Source of the DNA: Halobellus litoreus
GTDB lineage: Archaea > Halobacteriota > Halobacteria > Halobacteriales > Haloferacaceae
DNA: 64,000 bases
Reading direction: 5' to 3'
Assembly (NCBI RefSeq): GCF_024464595.1
Contig: NZ_JANHAW010000001.1
Coordinates: 1,381,083 to 1,445,082 of the forward strand
Shown: positions 52,436-60,043 of the stretch, in pieces
Layout: every line of letters starts with the position of its first letter
How positions within the stretch are numbered: the first letter of the stretch is position 1
Position numbers and translations under genes: made by a program
Notes under the pieces: generated by a model
The model's database searches: none
What the model was told of the DNA's origin: nothing
The model's input: only the letters and a program-made list of their open reading frames with translations

Positions 52436-53251
52436 TCACTCCGCACTCACGACGGCCCGCGCGTCGGTCTCGAAGAGTCGGGCGTCGCAGTCGGTACAGG
52501 TGGCGGCGACGACTTCGTACTCGCGGCAGCAGGAGCGCACCGATTCGGTTCCGAGTCGGATGTGGCCCGCACAGACGGGGCACGTTTCGAGGCAGGCGCG
52601 GACCGCCGAGAGCGTCCGGCCGCGGGCGGCCCCCGGCACCGACGCCCACTCGTCGGTCCACGCCGAGAGCGTGCGGTGAGCGGCGAGGTCGGCGACGAAC
52701 GCCGCTCGCGACTCCCACTGGCCGCGTATCGACCCGTCGACAGAGACCCGCCACGACGACCCGCCGTCGACGAACGCCACTCGATCGCCGTCGACGCCGA
52801 GCAGATCCGCCGTCGCCGCGGTCATCGCCGCGTCGGTGTCGAGGTCGAGCGCGGCCGCCTCGACGCGGCGCTGGAACCCCGGTGCGAGCGCGGCATCGTC
52901 GCCGTCGTCGACGATGACGCCCGCGCGGTCGAGGAACGCCACGACGTCGAAGTCCGCGTCCTCGGTCGGCCCGGACGGGTCGGCCTTCTCGAACCAGGCG
53001 AGCACTCGGTCGGGGAGATATCGCGCCGTCAGTTCCGGCGTGCCGGGAACGAGATAGCCGCGGAGATAGATGCTCGCGAGCGAGCCGACCGCGACGGCGG
53101 CGGCCGCGGGGAGGGAAACGAGCGCCGCCACGCCGGTAAGCCCAGCAGCGAGACCGAGGTTGACGACGGTGCACGGCAGACACCGGTTGTCACCGGTGTA
53201 TTCCGGACGTCGGATCCGTGTCAGGAACGACGGCGACGATTGTCGATTCAT
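52436..53251 (-). CDS. Haloarchaeal protein with C-terminal zinc-ribbon cysteines
   Basis: This 271-residue protein starts with a cysteine pair EYTGDNRCLPCTVVN, followed by two hydrophobic segments (about 30-65) and a soluble acidic body. Near the C-terminus are CPVCAGHI, a CC pair and CTDCDARL, which could bind two metal ions. The EYTGDNRCLPCTVVN start is, from memory, conserved among haloarchaeal hypothetical proteins. Function is unknown. It lies between the two winged-helix genes, but on the other strand. Confidence 0.8.
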   Translation of the reverse strand: MNRQSSPSFLTRIRRPEYTGDNRCLPCTVVNLGLAAGLTGVAALVSLPAAAAVAVGSLASIYLRGYLVPGTPELTARYLPDRVLAWFEKADPSGPTEDADFDVVAFLDRAGVIVDDGDDAALAPGFQRRVEAAALDLDTDAAMTAATADLLGVDGDRVAFVDGGSSWRVSVDGSIRGQWESRAAFVADLAAHRTLSAWTDEWASVPGAARGRTLSAVRACLETCPVCAGHIRLGTESVRSCCREYEVVAATCTDCDARLFETDARAVVSAE

Positions 53252-53444
53252 AACTCTCTCTCGGATAAGGTCATCAAAATGTATAGGTATGATCGGCTTA
53301 TCGACCGCGAGGCCGTCTGTTTGTCCCCACGAGGATAGCGGTACGTCTCGACTATCAGCCGTGCGCTACGACGAACGGAACGGAGTTAATGACATCGTAT
53401 CCCATGATAGGTAGATTCATATTCTCATCAGTCAATAGAACTGT

Positions 53445-54071
53445 ATGAAAGGTGGGGCACAGATAACAAAAACGAGACAAGACGCCGGCAAGCCGGGCGC
53501 CTCGAACGATCGTGAACTGTCTACTGAGACGGTGTTCGAGACGCTGAGTAGCCGACGGCGTCGGTACACACTGCATTATCTGACCCAGGTAGACGGTCCG
53601 GTGACGATTCGCGATCTCTCCGAACAGATCGCGGCGTGGGAGAACCGTATCGAGCGGCAGGCGGTGACACCGAAACAGCGAAAACGGGTGTACACCGCGC
53701 TCCACCAGACGCACCTCCCGACGATGGACCGACTCGGCGTCGTCGAGTACGACAAGGATCGGGGCACGATCACGATGACGGATCACGTTCGGGCGTTCGA
53801 TATCTACCTCGACGTCGTGCCGCGAGACGACATCCCGTGGAGCCAGTTCTACCTCGTGCTGGGAAGCGTCCTGTCGGCCCTCGTCGTGGTCGGCGCGCTC
53901 GGATTCCCACCGTTCTCGTACGTGGGCGGGTTCGGCTACGCCCTGTTCGTCGCCGCGGCGTTCACGGTCGCTGGCTGCGTTCACACGATCCGCGACCGCC
54001 GGTCGCTCATCGGAACCACCGCGACGCCGCCGGACGTCGAACCGCCACGAGAGATTACCGAAGAAGCCTAG
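53445..54071 (+). CDS. Membrane-anchored winged-helix protein, copy 2
   Basis: This 208-residue protein is a paralogue of the one at 51555: VFETLSSRRRRYTLHYL, VTIRDLSEQIAAWENRIE, and KRVYTALHQTHLPTMDRLGVVEYDKDR, then a signal region and two hydrophobic segments at about 132-152 and 160-180. The recognition helix ALHQTHLP is the same in both copies. The regions upstream of its start are AT-rich. It may act with or against copy 1 in control of the surface locus; this is inference. Confidence 0.85.
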   Translation: MKGGAQITKTRQDAGKPGASNDRELSTETVFETLSSRRRRYTLHYLTQVDGPVTIRDLSEQIAAWENRIERQAVTPKQRKRVYTALHQTHLPTMDRLGVVEYDKDRGTITMTDHVRAFDIYLDVVPRDDIPWSQFYLVLGSVLSALVVVGALGFPPFSYVGGFGYALFVAAAFTVAGCVHTIRDRRSLIGTTATPPDVEPPREITEEA

Positions 54072-54164
54072 CTTTGCTGCCGCTCCTCGCGGTCGTGAAA
54101 CACGTCCGAGAGCGGCCGCTGTCGGGGGACCGTGACTCGTGTCCGGCGGACAAATCGCTCGGAC

Positions 54165-54285
54165 AGCTATCGGAGTCATACGCGCGTCGGAGGTCTATCT
54201 GAGCCGTACGCGCACCGAAGGTCTGTCGGAGTCGTACACGCCTATCGAGAATCTATCTGAGCCGCACAGTCACCGGGGACGTATC
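54165..54285. repeat. Degenerate 28-30 bp tandem array
   Basis: Four units, starting near 54167, 54195, 54223 and 54253, share CTATCKGAGYCGTACRCGC, with a partial fifth near 54280. The array lies between the convergent ends of the winged-helix gene and tatA. It is degenerate, so it is either old or under selection only for a core. Confidence 0.65.
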
Positions 54286-54517
54286 AGGCCCGTTCGGCCG
54301 GTTCTCCTTCGGGGCGGGCCGGCGTCGATTCCGCGGCCTCTCTGAGTTCGTCCTCGATCTGATCGCGCCCCCGTTTGAACTCTCCCATCGCCTGCCCGGA
54401 CGAGCGGGCGAGTTTCGGGAGCTTGTCCGCGCCGAACAGCAGGACGACGAGGAGGAGGATTACGAGCAGTTCCGGACCGCCTGGGATGCCGATGAAGGCC
54501 GGTAGGAGTGTGTCCAT
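54284..54517 (-). CDS. tatA: Twin-arginine translocase TatA
   Basis: This 77-residue protein has a short outer end, one membrane helix (ELLVILLLVVLLFGA, residues 16-30), then the FGADKLPKLARSSGQAMGEFKRG amphipathic signature and an acidic tail. It forms the pore of the Tat system, which exports folded proteins and carries most secretion in haloarchaea. The start could be 54517 or nine codons earlier at 54544; MDTLLPAFIGIPGGPEL fits the family. No tatC is next to it. Confidence 0.9.
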   Translation of the reverse strand: MDTLLPAFIGIPGGPELLVILLLVVLLFGADKLPKLARSSGQAMGEFKRGRDQIEDELREAAESTPARPEGEPAERA

Positions 54518-54650
54518 ACCCGCTGGGACGGCGGGATCGAGCATAGCTATGGCTGTCCTACCGAATCGGAATTCGGATTCATCGTCCCGTTCGACGCGAT
54601 CACTGCGGACTCGGGTTCGCTGTCGCGGCACGGGCCACCGACGCGGCTCC

Positions 54651-55160
54651 TCACTTCTCGACGACGAGCAGCGCAACGCGTTCGAGCACGAGCGCTTCGA
54701 GGTCGCCGTCCACGACGTCGAGTTCGGCGTCCCCGACGTCGAAGTACTCCCGAACCCGTTCGGTGTCGTAGTCGCCGAGCGTCGCCTCGACGTCGTCGAG
54801 CACGCGGTCGCGGATCGACGCCGCCGCGCGCTCCTCGGACGTCGACGGCGTTTCGGCCGCGTCGACGAGGACGACGACGCGGTTCTCGCCGGCGGAAACG
54901 CCGAGTTCGAGGGCGTCAGTGATCTGCCGGCGGCCGGCGGCGTACAGGAGGATCTCGACCGCGCGCTCGCGGGCGACGTTCTCCCCTCGATCGAACGCCC
55001 GGTCGGCCAACTCGACGGCGCGTTCGAGGTGGCGCTCGCTCACGACGTATCGCGCGTCGAACACCTGGACCGTCGCGCCGGTCGCGGCGGCGACCTCGTC
55101 GATCTCGGCGACGAACGCGTCGACGTCGTCGACGGCGACCGTTCCCTCGACGAGTTTCAT
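54651..55160 (-). CDS. cgi121: KEOPS complex subunit Cgi121
   Basis: This 169-residue protein matches Cgi121, the tRNA-binding subunit of the KEOPS complex that makes the t6A modification at position 37 of ANN-decoding tRNAs. Visible features are FVAEIDEVAAATGATVQVFDARYVVSERHLERAVELA and ILLYAAGRRQITDALELGVSAGENRVVVLV. The ATG at 55160 starts 19 bp after the Hel308 stop, so it is probably in the same transcript. The C-terminus LERVALLVVEK is the end expected for the family. Confidence 0.92.
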   Translation of the reverse strand: MKLVEGTVAVDDVDAFVAEIDEVAAATGATVQVFDARYVVSERHLERAVELADRAFDRGENVARERAVEILLYAAGRRQITDALELGVSAGENRVVVLVDAAETPSTSEERAAASIRDRVLDDVEATLGDYDTERVREYFDVGDAELDVVDGDLEALVLERVALLVVEK

Positions 55161-55179
55161 CGGATCCCTCCGGCGGCGA

Positions 55180-57750
55180 TCATCCGAAATCACCCAGGCT
55201 GGCCTGTTCTTCGGGATCGTCGTCGGCCCGAGTCGACGTCGGCTGTGACGTTCCGTCCCGTGCGTCCGAATCGTCTGCCGGCCGACTCGTCGCCGCGGAG
55301 TCGGCCTTCGAGACGCCCTCCATCGACGGGTCCTGCCGACCGACGTTCTCGAGGATGCCTTCGGCGGTCTTTCGCCGCCCGCGAAGCGCCCGCAGGACCA
55401 CGGACTTGTCGGCCTCCCGGAGGTCGGCGCGCGTCTCGATGCCGACCTCGTAGAGCCGTCTGGCGCGCTTTCGGCCGACGCCGCGGACGCCCGCGAGCGT
55501 CAGCAGTTCGTCGCGGACGCCGTACTCGACGCGCTTTTTCGCCTCGCGGACCGGGACGACCGGCAGGTCGAGTTCGCCGGCGAGCCGTTCGGCGGCGCCG
55601 AGCAGCCACTCGGCGGTCTCGACCTTCCCGCGGATGTCGCCCGGACCGACGCCGTAACGCTCGGTGATCCGGTCCTCGTCGACCTCGTCCGCCCAGTCTT
55701 CGAGGAGCCGGGCGGTCTTCAGCGCCGAGAGCCACTCCTCGAAGCGGACGTCCTCGTACTCCGAGGGCGTGCGACCGAGCAGTTCGGCCTCTCGCTCGTA
55801 GCAGATTTCGGTGTAGGTCTCTCTGTCGCCGGACTTGAGGTACAGCTGGTACATATCCGGCGTTCGCGAAACGAGGTGGAAGAGGCCGAGCGCCGTCGGG
55901 TACGTGGGCGCATCGGCGGAAGCAGCCGCGTCTGCGTCCGCCTCGGCGTCTGCTGCGTCATCGTCGGCTGCATCATCGTCGGCTGCGTCATTACCGGATG
56001 CATCTGACGTCAGCTCGCTGGCGCGCTGGAACCCCGCGTCCGCCGGATCGGTGGCGGCACCGGCCGGCGTCGAGGTGGCGTCCGACGCTCTCGTCGTGGC
56101 GGGGTCCGAAGTCGAACCCGCACCCGAGAGCGCGCGAGTCATCTCTCCGCGGTTCGCGTCGGCCCACTCCAGCCCGTCGATGATCTCGGCGGCCGTCATC
56201 GGGTCCAGATACAGCCGCGAGACGGTGTGTCCGACGCTCGTCGCAGTCAGCGAATCGTCCTCGCGCTCGATGAACTCGTTGCGCTCCAGGTACGCGAGCA
56301 CGTCGTCGGTGACGCGTTCCAGCCGACCGGATTCGTCGGTTTGGGTGGCATACAGCGTCTGGTCCAGGAACTCAAGCAGCTCCGAGCGGGTGTGCGCGAA
56401 CCCGGAGGCGACCGTCGCGAGGACGTGCGTCCGCAGCGCCGGTTCGGCGGCGAGCTTCGAGCGGACCGGCTCCGGATCGGCCCAGATGTACCGCTCGAAC
56501 AACTCGTCTCGCGTCTCGGAGTCCTTCGCGAGCAGGACGGCCTCGCCGTAGGGGTCGAGTCCGGGACGACCGGCCCGCCCCATCATCTGGTGGATTTCGA
56601 GCACGTCCAGCGGCTTCATCCCGCCGAACTCGCCGTCGTAGCGCCGCCAATCGCGGACGATCACCCGACGGCTGGGCGTGTTGACGCCGGCCGCGAGCGT
56701 CGGCGTCGCCGAGATGCACTTGACGAGTCGGTCGCGGAAGGCGTCCTCGACGAGCGAGCGGTGCTCCGAGGCGAGGCCGGCGTGGTGAAAGGCCGCGCCC
56801 TTCGCGACGCAGGACGCGAGCGTGTCGCTGGTGTCCGTGTCCGAGACCTCTCTGATCTCCGCGGCCAGTTCGGCGAGTCGCCCCCGCTCGTCGTCGGTGA
56901 GGTGGGGCTCGGTCACGTCTCGCAGGCGCTTGGCCGACGCCTCGGCGTTCCGTCGGGAGTTCACGAAGACCAGCGAGGAGCCCTGGTCGTCAGTTTTGTC
57001 GTCACCGCCGCTGTCGCCGTCGAGGGCGTCGTCGACGAGCGCGGCGGTCGGCCGCCCGCCGGATCCGACCGGGACCTCGCGCTGGGTGCCGTCGTCGAAG
57101 GAGATGGCGTTTCCGTAGTGGACGCCCATCCGGAGGTCGATCGGTCGCCAGTCGGACTGGACGAGTTCGGCGTCGAGCCACTCGGCGACGACGTCGGCGT
57201 TGCCGACAGTCGCCGACAGCGCGACGACCTGGAGGCCGGGATTGAGCGTCCGCAACTTCCCGAGGGTGACTTCGAGCGTGGGCCCGCGGTGTGAGTCGTC
57301 GACCAGGTGGACCTCGTCGGCGACGACACAGGTCAGCTCGTCGATCCAAGCCGCGCCGTTGCGGACGAGCGAGTCGACCTTCTCGGAGGTGGCGACGACG
57401 ATGTCGCGGGAGGCCAGCCACTCGCCGTCGGACTCGTAGTTGCCGGTTGAGACACCGACGTCGAAGCCGTACGCCTCCCAGCGTTCGAACTCGGTCTTCT
57501 TCTCGGAGGCGAGCGCCCGCAGCGGCACGATGTAGAGCGCCTTTCCGCCCCGGGCGACACTGGAAAGCATCGCGAGTTCCGCGACGAGCGTCTTCCCCGA
57601 GGCGGTCGGCACCGACGCGACGACGCTCTCCCCGCGGGTGACGCCGGCCTCGACGGCGGCGGCCTGCGGGGGGTAGAGCTCCTCGATTCCCTCCCCGCGC
57701 AGGTGGGCGGCGACCCCCTCGGGCAGTTCGGGCACCTCCTCCGGTTGCAT
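55180..57750 (-). CDS. hel308: ATP-dependent DNA helicase Hel308
   Basis: This 856-residue superfamily 2 helicase (Hel308/Hjm) unwinds lagging strands at stalled forks. PTASGKT (48-54) is Walker A, DEVH (145-148) Walker B; motif VI is [21 protein letters not shown] winged-helix domain and ratchet domain follow, and the last helix-hairpin-helix ([16 protein letters not shown]) contacts single-stranded DNA. About 50 residues of Asp/Ala repeats are inserted near 565-605. The C-terminal QASLGDFG resembles a PCNA-interacting peptide. It precedes cgi121. Confidence 0.95.
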   Translation of the reverse strand: MQPEEVPELPEGVAAHLRGEGIEELYPPQAAAVEAGVTRGESVVASVPTASGKTLVAELAMLSSVARGGKALYIVPLRALASEKKTEFERWEAYGFDVGVSTGNYESDGEWLASRDIVVATSEKVDSLVRNGAAWIDELTCVVADEVHLVDDSHRGPTLEVTLGKLRTLNPGLQVVALSATVGNADVVAEWLDAELVQSDWRPIDLRMGVHYGNAISFDDGTQREVPVGSGGRPTAALVDDALDGDSGGDDKTDDQGSSLVFVNSRRNAEASAKRLRDVTEPHLTDDERGRLAELAAEIREVSDTDTSDTLASCVAKGAAFHHAGLASEHRSLVEDAFRDRLVKCISATPTLAAGVNTPSRRVIVRDWRRYDGEFGGMKPLDVLEIHQMMGRAGRPGLDPYGEAVLLAKDSETRDELFERYIWADPEPVRSKLAAEPALRTHVLATVASGFAHTRSELLEFLDQTLYATQTDESGRLERVTDDVLAYLERNEFIEREDDSLTATSVGHTVSRLYLDPMTAAEIIDGLEWADANRGEMTRALSGAGSTSDPATTRASDATSTPAGAATDPADAGFQRASELTSDASGNDAADDDAADDDAADAEADADAAASADAPTYPTALGLFHLVSRTPDMYQLYLKSGDRETYTEICYEREAELLGRTPSEYEDVRFEEWLSALKTARLLEDWADEVDEDRITERYGVGPGDIRGKVETAEWLLGAAERLAGELDLPVVPVREAKKRVEYGVRDELLTLAGVRGVGRKRARRLYEVGIETRADLREADKSVVLRALRGRRKTAEGILENVGRQDPSMEGVSKADSAATSRPADDSDARDGTSQPTSTRADDDPEEQASLGDFG

Positions 57751-57865
57751 TGTGTGCGGGTACGTCGTCCCCGGATTTAAACGATCGGAGACGAGGTCCG
57801 ATCGTGGTTCGGTGAGCGGCGGTCGTGGTCGCGTGGGGAGTCACCCGACACGGGAAACGGCTGAG

Positions 57866-59065
57866 TCAGTCGATCGTGTACGCCGTCGCGGTGTCCCCAC
57901 CGAGCAGTAACACGTCGTCCGCGACGGCGATGTCGTCGCCGTTGACGGGCTTCGCCGACCGATGCACCACCGATCCGTCTGCCCGATCGTAGGCCGTGAG
58001 TCCGATGTCCGTGTCCCCGACCCAGACGTGTGAGCCGGTGGTCGCTATCGCGGCGACGGCATTCGTGATGCTGGCCTCCCACCGTGTCTCACCGGACCCG
58101 CGCTCGAACGCGTACACGGTTCCGTCTCGCGTTCCGACCACGGTCAGCGAGTTGTCGATCACGGGGGTCGTGTACACACGACCGAGGTCGGTCTTCGACC
58201 AGGAGACGCCGTTGTCCCCGATCGGGTGCGCGTCAAACCCTCCTGGCCACGCCGTAAACAGTGTCTCCCCGTGTATCCGGGCTACGGATTCGAGCCTGCT
58301 CGTACCGGCGAGCCAGTTGTACGCCTCGATCGGATCCCCGGTGTCAGCCGCGAGTACCTGGACGGTGTCCGGCAGCCCGACGTACACGTCACCGTCGTAG
58401 CTGTCGAGGTATCTGATGTACGAGGGTGAAAGCACCGATTCGTCACCCTGCCACCGCACCTCGCCCGTCTCGATGTCGACGCCGTAGACGAGCGGTGCCC
58501 GCTCCTCGCCCCCGCCGTAGTCCGAGACTGCGAGAACCGCCGTGCTGCCAACCACCGTCGCACCGACAGCCAGGTTGTGTGTGCCGTCCGACGGCGCGGC
58601 GACGACCCACGCCTCCTCGCCGTCGTACCGCCGGTAGGCGTGGAAATGGGCGCCCGCATCCTCGTGCTCCCCTTCCGGAGTGTAGCCGAAGATCGCGTAC
58701 CTGCCGTCGGCCGCGAACGCATCGGCACCCAAGTTCTCGTCCACACCGTCGTGAGTCGTGTCCGCCGACCACCGCACACCGTCACCGTGGGACGCCTCGG
58801 CGGCGTAGTTGTAATCGTTGTAGTAGAACGTCCCCTCCCTCGTCCAGATGTTGTCGACGCCGTTCTCGTCGGTCCACGTCTCGGTCAGCGTTACCTCGTT
58901 GGACCCGTCGCTCGTCGGAGTCCCGTCCGACGGGGTCGCAGTCGACAGATCCTGCGGCGTCTCGGATTCCGGCGGCGTCGAGTCCCCGCCGTCCACCAGC
59001 CGGAGGCAGCCGCCAGTCCCTGTGAGCCCAGCACCGAGTAAAGCGAGAGCACCGCGTCGTTTCAT
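57866..59065 (-). CDS. PQQ-propeller lipoprotein
   Basis: This 399-residue exported protein starts MKRRGALALLGAGLTGTGGC, a Tat signal with lipobox cysteine Cys20, followed by a Thr/Ser/Pro spacer. The remainder forms a beta-propeller of PQQ-like repeats, e.g. DIETGEVRWQGDESVLSPSY, AADTGDPIEAYNWLAGTSRLE and FERGSGETRWEASITNAVAAIA. Such proteins often scaffold or sense at the cell surface; a cofactor is not implied. A TATA box at 59086-59098 places the transcription start at the ATG. Confidence 0.88.
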   Translation of the reverse strand: MKRRGALALLGAGLTGTGGCLRLVDGGDSTPPESETPQDLSTATPSDGTPTSDGSNEVTLTETWTDENGVDNIWTREGTFYYNDYNYAAEASHGDGVRWSADTTHDGVDENLGADAFAADGRYAIFGYTPEGEHEDAGAHFHAYRRYDGEEAWVVAAPSDGTHNLAVGATVVGSTAVLAVSDYGGGEERAPLVYGVDIETGEVRWQGDESVLSPSYIRYLDSYDGDVYVGLPDTVQVLAADTGDPIEAYNWLAGTSRLESVARIHGETLFTAWPGGFDAHPIGDNGVSWSKTDLGRVYTTPVIDNSLTVVGTRDGTVYAFERGSGETRWEASITNAVAAIATTGSHVWVGDTDIGLTAYDRADGSVVHRSAKPVNGDDIAVADDVLLLGGDTATAYTID

Positions 59066-59373
59066 ACGGTTTGGTTGGATGAGTGATAAATATATTTTCC
59101 GCAGAAAGTGCGGCCGCCGTGGTCGCAGCCTGGATGGAGTGGCGCGATGTTACGGCCGACCGCGCGGTACACAGACAGGAGGCCGCAGTCGATTGGGTTC
59201 GAAGTCGAACATACGCACCGGCGGGGAGTTCGGAGACGCGCCCGACGCCATCGCTGATCGCCGTACCGCAAACCGGGGCGTTCACGTCGTCGGCCGCAGC
59301 GGTCTACTCCTGTCGGGAGCCGTTCGTCGGGGAGCGTCGTCACCGCTATGTGTCCCGTCACCGAACGTCGCGT
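59066..59373. other. Divergent intergenic region
   Basis: This 308-bp stretch lies between the PQQ lipoprotein and ferredoxin genes. The left end has the lipoprotein TATA box at 59086-59098; no gene is seen in the rest. Confidence 0.5.
59086..59098 (-). promoter_or_regulatory. TATA box of the PQQ lipoprotein
   Basis: AAAATATATTTAT on the minus strand ends 21 bp before the ATG at 59065, giving a leaderless transcript. Confidence 0.6.
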
Positions 59374-59616
59374 ATGAAGATCCGCTACGATCGAGAGACC
59401 TGCATCGGGATGTTCCAGTGCGTCGACGAGTGGGACGCCTTCCAGAAGAATATGGACGCGGGGAAGGCGGAGTTAACGGGCGCGACGGAAGTCGAGGAGG
59501 ACGTCTTCGAACTCGAGGTTCCCGACGGTGCGGAACTCGACGCCGAGTTCGCCGCGCGGGCCTGCCCCGTCGACGCCATCGAACTGTACGACGATGACGG
59601 CGAGCAAGTGATCTGA
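59374..59616 (+). CDS. Ferredoxin, single-cluster type
   Basis: This 80-residue protein is a small ferredoxin with Cys10, Cys16 and Cys64 in ETCIGMFQC and ARACPVDAIEL. Three cysteines suit a [3Fe-4S] cluster, or a [4Fe-4S] with a non-Cys ligand such as Asp. Such ferredoxins pass electrons to cytochromes P450 or other oxidoreductases; no partner gene is next to it. A strong ATG start gives MKIRYDRETC. Confidence 0.88.
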   Translation: MKIRYDRETCIGMFQCVDEWDAFQKNMDAGKAELTGATEVEEDVFELEVPDGAELDAEFAARACPVDAIELYDDDGEQVI

Positions 59617-59648
59617 GGCGGATCGACGACCGCCACGCCCGAACGGCG

Positions 59649-59732
59649 GGCCGGTGCACCCGGAGAGTTGGCCAATACGCCCGCAAGGTGGGCCAGCACG
59701 CCCGCAAGGGCCCAGAATACCCGAACAGCCGC
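59649..59732. repeat. Four 21-bp tandem repeats
   Basis: Units start at 59649, 59670, 59691 and 59712 with consensus GGCCARYACGCCCGCAAGGNG; the first and last are more diverged. The period is exactly 21 bp, near two helical turns. The array lies in the intergenic region between the ferredoxin and the 59-aa gene. Confidence 0.75.
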
Positions 59733-59785
59733 GCAGCACAATCATTATATACGTTGGCGGAGATTTTAACGCCCGAGGGACGAGT

Positions 59786-59965
59786 ATGAGCCACCGAAAC
59801 CAGAAGCAGAACCTCTCGGAGTGGGCAGACCTGATCGGGGCGTCGCTGCCGGACTCCGTCGAGGACCGCGAGGACGGCGGACCGACAGCCGACGCCTACG
59901 GGCGCGAGGGCCGTCGTGACGGGTTCGGTTCTGAGTTCGGCGTCGACGCGGACGGAAACCGGTGA
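59786..59965 (+). CDS. Small acidic protein, unknown
   Basis: This 59-residue frame starts MSHRNQKQNLSEWADLIG and continues with acidic and Gly-rich sequence (EDREDGGPTADAYGREGRR). Haloarchaeal composition and the AT-rich ATTATATACG about 45 bp upstream support expression. There is no cysteine or membrane segment. The family is not recognised. It precedes Hef by 78 bp in the same direction. Confidence 0.6.
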   Translation: MSHRNQKQNLSEWADLIGASLPDSVEDREDGGPTADAYGREGRRDGFGSEFGVDADGNR

Positions 59966-60043
59966 GATCGGGGCCGACACCTCCGGTTTCACTTCCACCC
60001 TCCTCGGCGAACCCTTAACAGCGGTGACGCCCAATCCCGCGTG

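Noticed and set aside
52144-52446. 100-codon minus-strand frame after the cysteine-rich protein
   Set aside because: It overlaps the coding end of 52436-53251, has non-haloarchaeal codon use and no recognisable family.
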